Below are positions 38,193 to 46,922 of a stretch of DNA of 64,000 nucleotides, piece by piece. The position numbers and the translations under genes were made by a program. Positions within the stretch are counted from its first letter, which is position 1; each line of letters starts with the position of its first letter. The DNA is from Acidobacteriota bacterium (GTDB lineage: Bacteria > Acidobacteriota > Thermoanaerobaculia > Gp7-AA8). Under the pieces are notes generated by a model. The model had not been told where the DNA came from, did no database searches, and saw only the letters and a program-made list of their open reading frames with translations. Location: assembly GCA_019244185.1 (NCBI GenBank), contig JAFATB010000022.1, positions 186,001-250,000 on the forward strand, written 5' to 3'.

Positions 38193-39557
38193 ATGAAACG
38201 CATGCTCATCGTCGAGGACAAGGAATCGCTCGCGCACATGCTGCGCGAGGCGGTGGAGGCGGACGGCTTCGAAGCCGACGTCGCGCCGAACGGCTCGCAG
38301 GCGCAATCGTGGCTCGCGGAAGGACGCCGCTACGTGGCTGTGCTGACGGATCTGCGGCTGCCCGGCGCCGACGGCATCGCCGTGCTGCGCCAGGCGAAGG
38401 AAAGCGACCCGGAGCTGCCGGTGATCGTGATGACCGCGTACGGCACGATCGAGAACGCGGTCGAGGCGATGAAGCTCGGCGCGTACGACTTCATCCAGAA
38501 GCCGATCGACGTCGATCATCTCTCGCTGCTCCTGCGCCGCTGCCGCGAGCATCGCGAGCTGCGCTTCGAAAATCTTTTGCTGAAAGACGAGTTCCAGAAG
38601 CGCTACGGACTGCCCGCGATCGTCGGCGACTCGCGTCCGATCGTCGAGGTGTCGCACGCCATCCAGCGCGTCGCACCGACCGATTCCACCGTGCTCCTGC
38701 AAGGCGAGTCGGGCACGGGCAAGGAGCTCTTCGCGCGCGCGATTCACCAGCTCTCGCCGCGCCGCGACCGCCCGTTCGTCGCCATCAACTGCGCGGCCAT
38801 TCCTGACACGCTCATCGAGAACGAGCTGTTCGGCCACGAGAAGGGCGCGTTCACCGGCGCGACCGCGCGACAGCTCGGCAAGTTCGAGCTCGCCGACAGC
38901 GGAACGATCTTTCTCGACGAGATCGGCGAGCTGGGATTCGGCGTGCAGTCGAAGATCCTGCGCGTGCTGCAGGAGCGCCGCTTCGAGCGCATCGGCGGCA
39001 CCGCTCCCATCGACGTCGACCTCCGCGTGATCTGCGCCACGAACCGCGACCTCGGCGAGGCCGTTCGCCGCAACACGTTCCGCGACGATCTCTACTTTCG
39101 CATCCACGTTTTTCCCGTGACCATCCCGCCGCTGCGCGCGCGCCGCGAGGACATCGACGCGCTGGTCGACTTCTTCCTGCAGCGCTTCGCGCGCGAGCTC
39201 GCGCGGCCCGGCCTGAAGATGACGGACGAGGCGCGCGCGCTGCTCCGCGCCTACGACTGGCCGGGCAACATCCGTGAGCTGCAGAACTGCATCGAGCGCG
39301 CGGCGATCCTCTGCGACCGCAACACGATCGAGCCGCGCGACATCAGCGTCTCCGCCGCGACGGGCGATCGCCTCCGCGACGCGCTCGATCTCTCCGGTAC
39401 GTTGTCCGACGCGGCCGAACGCGCGCTGCGTGCGGTGGAGCGCGTGAAGATCGCCGAGACGCTGGAACGCAGCGCGTCGCGCAACGAGGCGGCGGAGGCG
39501 CTTGGCATCAGCGCGCGACAGCTGGCGGCGAAACTCAAAGAGCTGGGCTTGGAATGA
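38193..39557 (+). CDS. NtrC-type sigma54-dependent response regulator
   Basis: 454 residues. An N-terminal receiver has phospho-acceptor D53 and K103. The AAA+ domain shows Walker A GESGTGKE (171-178), the sigma54-contact loop GAFTGA (218-223) and Walker B TIFLDEIGEL (238-247). The C-terminal Fis-type helix-turn-helix has EAAEALGISARQLAAKL. All residues needed for phosphorylation and sigma54 activation are present. No histidine kinase gene is adjacent. It starts 3 bp after the channel gene and overlaps the next gene by 4 bp. Confidence 0.95.
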   Translation: MKRMLIVEDKESLAHMLREAVEADGFEADVAPNGSQAQSWLAEGRRYVAVLTDLRLPGADGIAVLRQAKESDPELPVIVMTAYGTIENAVEAMKLGAYDFIQKPIDVDHLSLLLRRCREHRELRFENLLLKDEFQKRYGLPAIVGDSRPIVEVSHAIQRVAPTDSTVLLQGESGTGKELFARAIHQLSPRRDRPFVAINCAAIPDTLIENELFGHEKGAFTGATARQLGKFELADSGTIFLDEIGELGFGVQSKILRVLQERRFERIGGTAPIDVDLRVICATNRDLGEAVRRNTFRDDLYFRIHVFPVTIPPLRARREDIDALVDFFLQRFARELARPGLKMTDEARALLRAYDWPGNIRELQNCIERAAILCDRNTIEPRDISVSAATGDRLRDALDLSGTLSDAAERALRAVERVKIAETLERSASRNEAAEALGISARQLAAKLKELGLE

Positions 39558-39778
39558 TCCCGACGTCGAAGGATGTGATCGCGTTTCTCAACGCGCGTCT
39601 CGCCGCGCGCGGGCTGCCGCATCGCGTCGACCAGATCGTCGTGCTGCCGTACGTGAATCCGATGTGGCTCGCGAACTGGGACGCGCCGCAACTGCACGAC
39701 GCGCCCGAGCGCGAGATCATCGAGGAAGAGCTGCGCGAGGCGCGCTGGCAGTATCCGCAGATCCTCGAGGAGTTCTGA
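39554..39778 (+). CDS. Hypothetical 74-residue protein
   Basis: No family is recognised. The sequence is soluble and helical at both ends (KDVIAFLNARLAARG and REIIEEELREARWQYP) with a central VVLPYVNPMWLANWDAP stretch. Start ATGA overlaps the NtrC-type gene stop, so it is translationally coupled. Its last 62 bp overlap the 3' end of the convergent membrane protein gene. Confidence 0.6.
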   Translation: MIPTSKDVIAFLNARLAARGLPHRVDQIVVLPYVNPMWLANWDAPQLHDAPEREIIEEELREARWQYPQILEEF

Positions 39779-41552
39779 ACGCGTAGACGGCGTCGCTGCC
39801 GAAGCGGCGCTCGAACGCAAGCCGCTGTACGAATGCGGCGACGGCGCCGCGCTCCTCCGGCGCGAGCTCGGCCTCGTGCACGATGACGGTGGTGCAGCCG
39901 TCGTTTGCGAGCGCGCGCGAGAACTCGTCGTCGAATGCGAGCGCGTCCTCCTTCTTCCGCAGAAACTCGTGCAGCGGCGACTCCCAGCCCGACGTGCCGT
40001 TGATGATCGGCACGCGGTGCAGCGTCGAGGCGAGCACGTAGCGGAAGGCCGCGCCGTTGCGCGTCATCGGCAGTTCGAGCACGACGCCCGGACGCGCGTC
40101 CGCGAGCCAGTGATAGACCGGCGGGAACTCGCGCGGCACGTGCTGCCAGCGGATGTGCGGGACGACTTCGACGAGCGCGACGAGGATCAGCGGGATGGCC
40201 AGACGTCGTCGTCGTTGCAGGAGTCGCGTCGCGCCGATCGCTGCCCAGACGGCGAGACCGACGTACGCGACGGCGGCCCAGCGCGCGGGCGTGCGCGTGG
40301 CGCGAAACGGCGGCAGTACGCGAAACAGAAACGGATGCAGAAACGCGTTCCAGCCGAGGGACGCGATGACGCCGATGGCGAGCCAGAGCGCGGCCGCGCG
40401 TTCTTCGACGCGGAAGCGCGAGACGCGCAACGCATCGCGTTGTCGATAGATCAGGAGCGCAACAGTGATCGTCGCTGGAACGTCCGAGCCGGTGAACGTG
40501 AGGTGGCCGAGGGTGATGCGGTCTTCGACGAGCGTGAGATACGTGGCGATCGCGAAGACGCCGATGGCGACGTCGAGTGCGAGCGGCGTGCGGCGTCGCG
40601 TCATGCGCGGCTGCGCGTCGCGTTCGCGCGAGACGAATGCATACGCTGCGAGAACGATCGCGAGCAGGCCGGGGAACAGCTCGCGTTCGTCGCGCTGCAA
40701 CTTCGGATCGACGATCTGTCCGTACGTCGCGTTGCGCGAGGAGGCGACCAGCCAGTCGGTCCAGGTCGCGGCGCCGAGGCGTGACTCGAAGGTCGTGCGG
40801 CGCTCGCCGTACGTGCTTGCCACGATTTGATACGGCACGAGGAACGGCAGCAGCACGAGACCGGCAATCGCGAGCGCGCCGAAAAGCCGCAGCCAGAACG
40901 CGCGGTCGCGGCGCGGCTCGAGCCACGCGAGATACGCGATCGTGGCCGCGAGCGCGAAGCCGCCGAAGAGCAGCCAGTAGATGTTGGTGAGGCCGTTCAT
41001 CGCGAACGCGGCGGCGAGCCACGCCGCGTGCTTCGTCGCGCGCGTGCGCCAGTAGACGAGCAGCGCCGCGAGCATCAGCGGCAGCCAGCCGCTCCAGACG
41101 ATCTGCACGTGCTGGATGTGCGAGATCGGGAAGGACGCAAACGCGAAGACGATCCCGGCAAGAAACGCCGCGGCGTCGTTGCCGGTGACGACGCGCGCGA
41201 GGACGTTCGCGGCGTAGCCGGAGAACGCGAAGCCGAGGAGCAGCGCGATGCCGTAGAGCGCGATCGCGTTCGCGCCGGCGAGATGAAACGGCAGCACGAA
41301 GAGCGCGATGCCGGTCATGTGCTCGCTGTACGCGAGCGGATAGATGCCGCCGTGGAAGATCGGCGCGTTGAACAGATGCAGCGGCTCGTGTGTGAGCGCG
41401 TGACAAACCCAGTCGAGCACCCACGCGATGAACAGCGGATCGCCGGGATCAGCGACGGTCGTCGACAGCTCGCGCACGAGCGGCCACGTCACCGCCACCG
41501 CGAGCGCGAGATAGCAGGCGAACAGCGCGAGCTCGCGCGCGAGTCGTTTCAT
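39717..41552 (-). CDS. Polytopic GT-C-like membrane protein, shorter paralogue
   Basis: 611 residues with about 11-12 transmembrane helices and a C-terminal periplasmic region. The first outer loop has the GDP-W-LDWVCHALTH pattern, with an Asp in the position of the catalytic Asp of GT-C glycosyltransferases. That enzymatic assignment is inferred from topology only. It is clearly paralogous to the next gene (shared WPL, GDP, WVCHALTH, LPFHLAG, HVQIVWSG). The start at 41552 overlaps the upstream stop (ATGA); the longer frame upstream is not credible. The 3' end overlaps the convergent 74-residue gene by 62 bp. Confidence 0.75.
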   Translation of the reverse strand: MKRLARELALFACYLALAVAVTWPLVRELSTTVADPGDPLFIAWVLDWVCHALTHEPLHLFNAPIFHGGIYPLAYSEHMTGIALFVLPFHLAGANAIALYGIALLLGFAFSGYAANVLARVVTGNDAAAFLAGIVFAFASFPISHIQHVQIVWSGWLPLMLAALLVYWRTRATKHAAWLAAAFAMNGLTNIYWLLFGGFALAATIAYLAWLEPRRDRAFWLRLFGALAIAGLVLLPFLVPYQIVASTYGERRTTFESRLGAATWTDWLVASSRNATYGQIVDPKLQRDERELFPGLLAIVLAAYAFVSRERDAQPRMTRRRTPLALDVAIGVFAIATYLTLVEDRITLGHLTFTGSDVPATITVALLIYRQRDALRVSRFRVEERAAALWLAIGVIASLGWNAFLHPFLFRVLPPFRATRTPARWAAVAYVGLAVWAAIGATRLLQRRRRLAIPLILVALVEVVPHIRWQHVPREFPPVYHWLADARPGVVLELPMTRNGAAFRYVLASTLHRVPIINGTSGWESPLHEFLRKKEDALAFDDEFSRALANDGCTTVIVHEAELAPEERGAVAAFVQRLAFERRFGSDAVYAFRTPRGSADTASAPRAALPR

Positions 41553-43855
41553 TCGAGATCCCAGTCGATCGGTACGTCTCTCGTGCGCATCACGCGATGC
41601 GCGGCGTCTTCGATCTCGACTTGAAACTGCGTCTGCCGCGGCACGTTGTCCGGCCGTCGCGGCAAGTCGACGACGAAGCCGGGTTTCGGCACGAAGTAGT
41701 ACCAGGTGTAAATCGCGCGCAGATCGGGACGTTCGACGAGCGTGGCGTCGACGCGCACTCGCGCGTTGTCGAGCAGCACGGTGACGCGGCGGAGGCCGTG
41801 CGGCGACAGCGCCCATCCGCGAATGTGCAGCGCCCCTCGGATGCCCTCATACGGTTGCGGCGTGTCGATGAAGGCCATGATCGCGTCGCTGTGCGTCGTC
41901 TCGCCGGCGAGCATGCGCGCGAGCCGCTCGTCGGGCATGTGCCCCGCGCCGTCGGGCACGCGCGGCTCGCGCAGCGGCGCGAAGTCGCGGAAGTTGCGCG
42001 TGACGGCGAAGACGTAGTCGCCGCCGATCTCGTGGTCGAAGCTGCGCAGGAAGGCGAGACGTCCGCTCGCGAGATTGCGCGCGAGCCACGCGCGCGGCGC
42101 GCCCTTCGGAAAGAGATGCGCGTGCACGACGATCAGGCGGCAGCCGTACGTCTCGAGCGTGCGCAGAAAGTCGTCGTCGTAGACGCCGGCGTCCGCTTTC
42201 GTGCGCAGCCGCGCGTGCACGGGATCGGAGAACGTCGAGATGCCGTTGAACTGCCGCAGATGGTGCGCGGTCGATCCGAGGAGGTAGCTGAACTCCGCGC
42301 CGTTGCCGCTCATCGGCAGCTCGATCAGCGGCGCGACCCGCGGTTGCGTGGCGAGCCAGCGGTAGACGGGCGCGATCGTTGGCACCGCGTGTTCCCATCG
42401 AATGACCGGCCAGAGATCGGCGACGCAGAGCGCGACGAGCAGCGCCGCCATGACACGGCGGCGCGCGCGACAGCGTTCGAGGATCGCGGCGGCGCCGATC
42501 GCCGACCAGACCGCGAGTCCCATGTACGCGACGATGGCCCAGCGCACGGACGCGCGCGTGGCGTGGAAGAGCGCGATGCGGCGGTAGAGAAACGCGTGAA
42601 AGAACGCGTTCATCCCGAGCGAGCCGAGGTAGCCGATCGCGATCCAGAGCGCCGCGGCCCACGCGTCAGCGGAGAAGCGCGAGCGTTGCGCCGCGGCGTG
42701 CAGCGCGGGCGCGAAGCGGAGCGCGAGCAACACGATGAGGATCACTGCGAACGATTCGGCGGTGTTGAACGAGAGAAGGCGGAACGAACCGATCGCCCAT
42801 TCGATGCGGTCGGTCACGATGCCGAGATAGGTGAGCGTCGCGAAGAGGAGGATCAGCGCGTCGAGCACGAACGTGCGGCGCGGTGCGCGCGGTGTCTGGT
42901 CCGGTTCGCGCGTGCGGCGCATTCCGGCGAACGCGCCGATGACGGCGAGCATGAGCGCGGCGAGTCCCGGGAAGAGCTGCTTTTCGTGCTGGTGCATCTC
43001 GGCGGCGCCGAGGTCGCCGTAGACGGCGCTGCGCGGGGTTGCGTAGAGCCAGTTCGACGGGATGCCGGAGCCGCCGATCGCTTCGCCTTCGCCGCGCGTC
43101 ATGTGGTACGCCTTCGACACGATGCGATACGGCAGCAGGAACGGAATCGTCGCGACGCAGCCGAGCGCGAGCGACAGGACGAGTCCGAGCCAGAAGCGAC
43201 GCTCGCGGCGCGGATCGGCGATCTGCAGCGCGGCGACCGTCAGCGCGAGCGTCACCAGCGCGAAGAGGAAGTAGTAGACGTTCGTGATCGCGGCGAGCAG
43301 CAGCGACGCGGCGATGCCGGCACCGTACGCGCGCGCGGGCTTGCGCCAGTACGCGAGCAGCGCCGCGAAGAGAAACGGCAGCGCCGCGCTCCAGACGATC
43401 TGCACGTGCGAGAGGTGATCGAACTTGTGCGGCACGAACGCGTAGATGACGCCGGCGATGAGCGCGGCGGGGGCGGAACGGGTGACGAGGCGCGCGAGGA
43501 CGAACGCGGCGTAGCCGGAGAGCGCGAAGCCGAGCAGCAGCGCGAGGTTGTAGACGGCGATCGGCGGCACGCCGGCGAGATGGAACGGCAGGACGGCGAT
43601 GGCCACGCCGATGAGGTTCTCGCTGAAGGCCAGCGTGAGGTGCGCGGGGTAGTAGATCGGCGACTCGTATAGATGCAGCGGCGCGTGCGTCAGCGCGTGG
43701 CAGACCCAGTCGATGGTCCACATGTTGATCATCGGGTCGCCGAGGTCGGGGAGGGCGGTGTTGAGTTGCCGGCCGAGCGGCCAGGTCATCCAGAGCGCGA
43801 CCGCGAGATAGAAGGCGAAGACGGCGAGCTCGCGCGGGACGCGCTTCGCCGTCAC
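41549..43855 (-). CDS. Polytopic GT-C-like membrane protein with extra C-terminal domain
   Basis: 768 residues. It has the same polytopic body as its downstream paralogue (residues 1-600) plus an added C-terminal domain of about 130 residues (from GETTHSDAIMAF, with GALHIRGWALSPHGLRRV and FVVDLPRRPDNVP), likely a beta-sandwich on the periplasmic side. GT-C-type sugar transfer is a guess; the donor is unknown. The start is GTG at 43855, preceded by the phosphodiesterase stop at 4 bp. Tandem duplication followed by loss or gain of the C-terminal domain explains the pair. Confidence 0.78.
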   Translation of the reverse strand: MTAKRVPRELAVFAFYLAVALWMTWPLGRQLNTALPDLGDPMINMWTIDWVCHALTHAPLHLYESPIYYPAHLTLAFSENLIGVAIAVLPFHLAGVPPIAVYNLALLLGFALSGYAAFVLARLVTRSAPAALIAGVIYAFVPHKFDHLSHVQIVWSAALPFLFAALLAYWRKPARAYGAGIAASLLLAAITNVYYFLFALVTLALTVAALQIADPRRERRFWLGLVLSLALGCVATIPFLLPYRIVSKAYHMTRGEGEAIGGSGIPSNWLYATPRSAVYGDLGAAEMHQHEKQLFPGLAALMLAVIGAFAGMRRTREPDQTPRAPRRTFVLDALILLFATLTYLGIVTDRIEWAIGSFRLLSFNTAESFAVILIVLLALRFAPALHAAAQRSRFSADAWAAALWIAIGYLGSLGMNAFFHAFLYRRIALFHATRASVRWAIVAYMGLAVWSAIGAAAILERCRARRRVMAALLVALCVADLWPVIRWEHAVPTIAPVYRWLATQPRVAPLIELPMSGNGAEFSYLLGSTAHHLRQFNGISTFSDPVHARLRTKADAGVYDDDFLRTLETYGCRLIVVHAHLFPKGAPRAWLARNLASGRLAFLRSFDHEIGGDYVFAVTRNFRDFAPLREPRVPDGAGHMPDERLARMLAGETTHSDAIMAFIDTPQPYEGIRGALHIRGWALSPHGLRRVTVLLDNARVRVDATLVERPDLRAIYTWYYFVPKPGFVVDLPRRPDNVPRQTQFQVEIEDAAHRVMRTRDVPIDWDLE

Positions 43856-43859
43856 GAGG

Positions 43860-45521
43860 TCACTCCGCCGCCGCGGGCGGCTGGATGCCGAGCAGCGACG
43901 TCACGAAGCGCGCGATCTTCGTCTGCGCGATCGTGCCGAAGCTGCCGTGCGGCACGCCTGCCCCTGCGGCGAGGAGCACGGTGTGCAGTTCGGGATGCGT
44001 GTTGAGCGCGCCGTGGTTGCCGTTGCCGGGCGGCTTGCCGGTCGACGGCGCGTCGCGTCCCTCGTCGACGGCGACGTTCGGCTTGGCGATGGCGACGACG
44101 TCGCCGCTGTTGCGGTGCGACGACGCGTCTTTGACCGTCACCTGCTCGAAGAAGCCGCTGTCGGTCAACGTCTTGACCAGTTCGTCGCGGCGGTCCTCGC
44201 CGTAGAGCTCGGCGACATGTCCCGTCGCGAATGCGCGCCACGCGTCGAAGCCGTGCTCGGGAAGCCACGCGTTCATGTGCACGAGCGTGTCGAGATGCAT
44301 CAGGCCGTGATCGCCGACGACGACGAGCGCGTCGCGCGCGGGATCGAGTCGCGCGCGGATCGCGGCGAGCGCGTCGTCGGACAGATGAAACGCGAGGCCG
44401 ATGGCGCGGTCGCCGTCGGGCGTACCGAGGAACTGATGCGAGGCGGAGTCGATCTGCGGCTGATAGGCGAGGAGGAGATCGAACGGCATCCGCTCAATGG
44501 CGAGCGTCTGCACGCGCGTGAGGAAGGCGCTGAGGCGTTCCATCTGCTCGGCGATCGTCGTGACGTCGAGGCCCGCGTGCTCGTCGGGCGAGCCGGGCCA
44601 GAAGCCGATCTCGTCATCGAGCATCGTGCGGAACGATTCCGGATACGCGTCCGTGCGGCCGATCGCGCCCCAGTAGATCGTGACGTCGTGCAGCGCGGGA
44701 TCGGGGGCGAGGAGCTTCGACCACGAGCCGTACGTGCCGTCGGCGGTGCGTTGCGCGATCGCGAACCAGCCGCGCGCGTCGGGAGCCTGTTCGTGCTCGC
44801 CGCTCTCGATGAAGAACGTGTCGTAGTTCTCTGTGCGGTCGTCCGTCGAGTCGTACGCGACGAGGTCGACGTCCGCGCGCGCGTGCTGCGGCGCATTCCA
44901 GTCGAGGCGCGCGCGCAGTACGGGACTGAACGACGGATGGCGCGACGCGGTCGCGGTCCACGTGGGCGGCACCCACTCGCGATGAAAGTCGTCGCGCGTG
45001 AGATGCACGACTTGGCCTTTGGTCAAAGGCCGCGGCCACGCGACGCCAAAGTCTGCGGCGCGTCGCGGCGTACGCGCATCGACGGTCGGGAAGACCACCG
45101 CGCCGACGCGCTTGCCCTGACGCCGCGCTGCCTCGACGAGCGTCTCGACGTCGATGTCCGTCATCATCCCTTCGGCGACGGCGTCCGGCGGCGTGCCGGG
45201 AACGTGAAAGCGATTCGCGACGATGCCGTTTACCTGCGGCGATGCGCCGGTGAGGATCGCGACGTGCGCGCTCGACGTCTGCGTCGGATTGACTGGCACG
45301 ACGCGCGCGACCGCGCCGTCGCTCGCGAGCTGCGCGAACGCGGGAAGATCGGTGTGCGATGCGAGCGCGTCGGCGCCCATCCCGTCGAAGGAGACGAGCA
45401 CGACGCGTTGCGCGGTGGCGGTTGCCGTGAGCCGCGGTGTCTGCGGCGGCGCGGGTGCGACCTGTGGACGCGGCGCGCACGCAGCGAGCGCGACGACGAG
45501 AAGGAGCGTGCGGCGGTTCAC
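43860..45521 (-). CDS. Type I phosphodiesterase/nucleotide pyrophosphatase lipoprotein
   Basis: 553 residues. A signal peptide ends in a lipobox LAAC (Cys15). The alkaline-phosphatase-superfamily fold has VLVSFDGMGAD (first metal), the nucleophile region NPTQTSSAHVAILTG, DSASHQFLG, GDHGLMHL and a final NHGALNTHP, all expected metal ligands. It probably hydrolyses nucleotide or phospholipid phosphodiesters outside the cytoplasm. Start GTG at 45521 overlaps the amidohydrolase stop (GTGA); the longer open frame is its shadow. Confidence 0.85.
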   Translation of the reverse strand: MNRRTLLLVVALAACAPRPQVAPAPPQTPRLTATATAQRVVLVSFDGMGADALASHTDLPAFAQLASDGAVARVVPVNPTQTSSAHVAILTGASPQVNGIVANRFHVPGTPPDAVAEGMMTDIDVETLVEAARRQGKRVGAVVFPTVDARTPRRAADFGVAWPRPLTKGQVVHLTRDDFHREWVPPTWTATASRHPSFSPVLRARLDWNAPQHARADVDLVAYDSTDDRTENYDTFFIESGEHEQAPDARGWFAIAQRTADGTYGSWSKLLAPDPALHDVTIYWGAIGRTDAYPESFRTMLDDEIGFWPGSPDEHAGLDVTTIAEQMERLSAFLTRVQTLAIERMPFDLLLAYQPQIDSASHQFLGTPDGDRAIGLAFHLSDDALAAIRARLDPARDALVVVGDHGLMHLDTLVHMNAWLPEHGFDAWRAFATGHVAELYGEDRRDELVKTLTDSGFFEQVTVKDASSHRNSGDVVAIAKPNVAVDEGRDAPSTGKPPGNGNHGALNTHPELHTVLLAAGAGVPHGSFGTIAQTKIARFVTSLLGIQPPAAAE

Positions 45522-46900
45522 TTTTTCAGGCTCGCGAGCACTTTGTCGCGGTACTCCTTCGCCTTCGCGATGGCTTGTTTCTCGTCGACGGTCAGCACCG
45601 TGCCGTGGCGATAGAGGATGCGGCCGTCGACGATGGTCGTGACGACCGCGCTGCCGGAAGCCGCGTAGACAATCGCGGATTCGACGGAGTAGACGGGCTG
45701 CGTTTTCGCCTGCTGCAGATCGATGAGCACGACGTCGGCGCGCTTGCCCGGCTCGAGCGTGCCGATCTTGTCGGCGAGGCCGAGGACTTGCGCGCCGCCG
45801 ATGGTGGCGAGGCGCAGCACCTCGCGCGCGCTGATCGCTTTCGGATCGAGCTTCGACACTTTCTGCAGGCGCGCGGCGCTGGCCATCTCCTCGACCATGT
45901 CGAGGTTGTTGTTGGAGCCGGCGGGGCCGTCGGTGCCGAGGCCGACTTCCATGCCGGCGTGGATCATGTCGACGACCGGCGCGGCGCCGGAGGCGAGCAT
46001 CTCGTTCGACTCGGGGCAATGCGCGACGCCGGTCTTGCGCGACGCGAAGAGTTTCAGCTCGTCGGGCGTGAGCCAGACGCCGTGCGCGGCGATGACGTCG
46101 TCGCCGAGAAAGCCGAGCGAGTCGAGGTAGTTGCCGGGCGTCATGCCGTTGTGCGCGGCGGCGACCTGCTGCAGTTCGTTCTTCGTCTCGCTGACGTGGA
46201 TGAGGATCGGCACGCCGAGCTCGGTGGCGAGCGCGCGGACCTGTTTCAAGTGATCCGCGGAGACGGTGAACGGCGCGTGCGGCGCGAGCGCGGGCGTGAT
46301 CAGCGCATCGCCCTTCCACGTCTTCACGTACTGGCGGATGTAGGCGACGGCGGCGTCCCAGGTCTTGTTGTCGGGCGCGGGGAAGTCGATGAGCGTTTCG
46401 CCGAGGACGCCGCGGAGGCCGGCCGCTTTCGCCTCGCGCGCGATGTCGGACTCGTAGTAGTACATGTCGGCGAATGTCGTGGTGCCGGAGCGGATCATCT
46501 CCGCCGCGGCGAGGCGCGTGCCCCACTTCACAAAGTCGCGATCGACATTCTTCGCTTCTGCCGGAAAGATGAAGTTCTGCAGCCAGTCCATCAAATCGCG
46601 GTCGTCGGCGATGCCGCGGAAGAGCGTCATCGGCACGTGCGTGTGCGCGTTGACGAAGCCGGGCACGACGGCGTGGCCGCCGGCGCGGATGACGGTCTTC
46701 GCGGTGAACTGACGGTCGATTTCGGACGACGGTCCGACGGCGACGATGGCGCCGTTGGCGATGGCCACCGAGCCGTTCTCGATGTTCGGCCCGGCCATCG
46801 TCACGACGGTGCCGCCCGTGATGAGGATGTCGGCGTTGCGGGCGAGGAGCGGCAGCGCGAGGACGAGCGAAGCGAGGAGGAGCAGCAGGCGTCGCAGCAT
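45518..46900 (-). CDS. Exported amidohydrolase, MTA/SAH-deaminase-like
   Basis: 460 residues. The metal-dependent TIM-barrel deaminase motifs are intact: NAHTH (84-88), HAPFTVS, HVSETKNE, GVAHCPESNEMLASG and GLGTDGPAGSNN. This is the family of 5-methylthioadenosine/S-adenosylhomocysteine and related nucleoside or s-triazine deaminases. Unlike typical members, it has a strong N-terminal signal peptide (about 1-21, ending LPLLA), so it appears to be exported. The substrate is unassigned. A -10-like box (TATAGT) lies 8 nt before the ATG at 46900; it is the first gene of a four-gene minus-strand operon. Confidence 0.85.
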   Translation of the reverse strand: MLRRLLLLLASLVLALPLLARNADILITGGTVVTMAGPNIENGSVAIANGAIVAVGPSSEIDRQFTAKTVIRAGGHAVVPGFVNAHTHVPMTLFRGIADDRDLMDWLQNFIFPAEAKNVDRDFVKWGTRLAAAEMIRSGTTTFADMYYYESDIAREAKAAGLRGVLGETLIDFPAPDNKTWDAAVAYIRQYVKTWKGDALITPALAPHAPFTVSADHLKQVRALATELGVPILIHVSETKNELQQVAAAHNGMTPGNYLDSLGFLGDDVIAAHGVWLTPDELKLFASRKTGVAHCPESNEMLASGAAPVVDMIHAGMEVGLGTDGPAGSNNNLDMVEEMASAARLQKVSKLDPKAISAREVLRLATIGGAQVLGLADKIGTLEPGKRADVVLIDLQQAKTQPVYSVESAIVYAASGSAVVTTIVDGRILYRHGTVLTVDEKQAIAKAKEYRDKVLASLKK

Positions 46901-46908
46901 GGGCGGGA

Positions 46909-46916
46909 ACTATAAT
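46909..46916. promoter_or_regulatory. Overlapping divergent -10 boxes
   Basis: The 22 bp between two divergent ATGs contain TATAAT on the plus strand (46911-46916), 6 nt before the ATG at 46923, and TATAGT on the minus strand (46914-46909), 8 nt before the ATG at 46900. Both genes would be leaderless and their promoters share four base pairs. Confidence 0.6.
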
Positions 46917-46922
46917 GGAGAC

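Noticed and set aside
46746..46922. Upstream extension of the Uma2 gene
   Set aside because: It would overlap the divergent amidohydrolase gene and lacks Uma2 similarity; the ATG at 46923 fits the family start.
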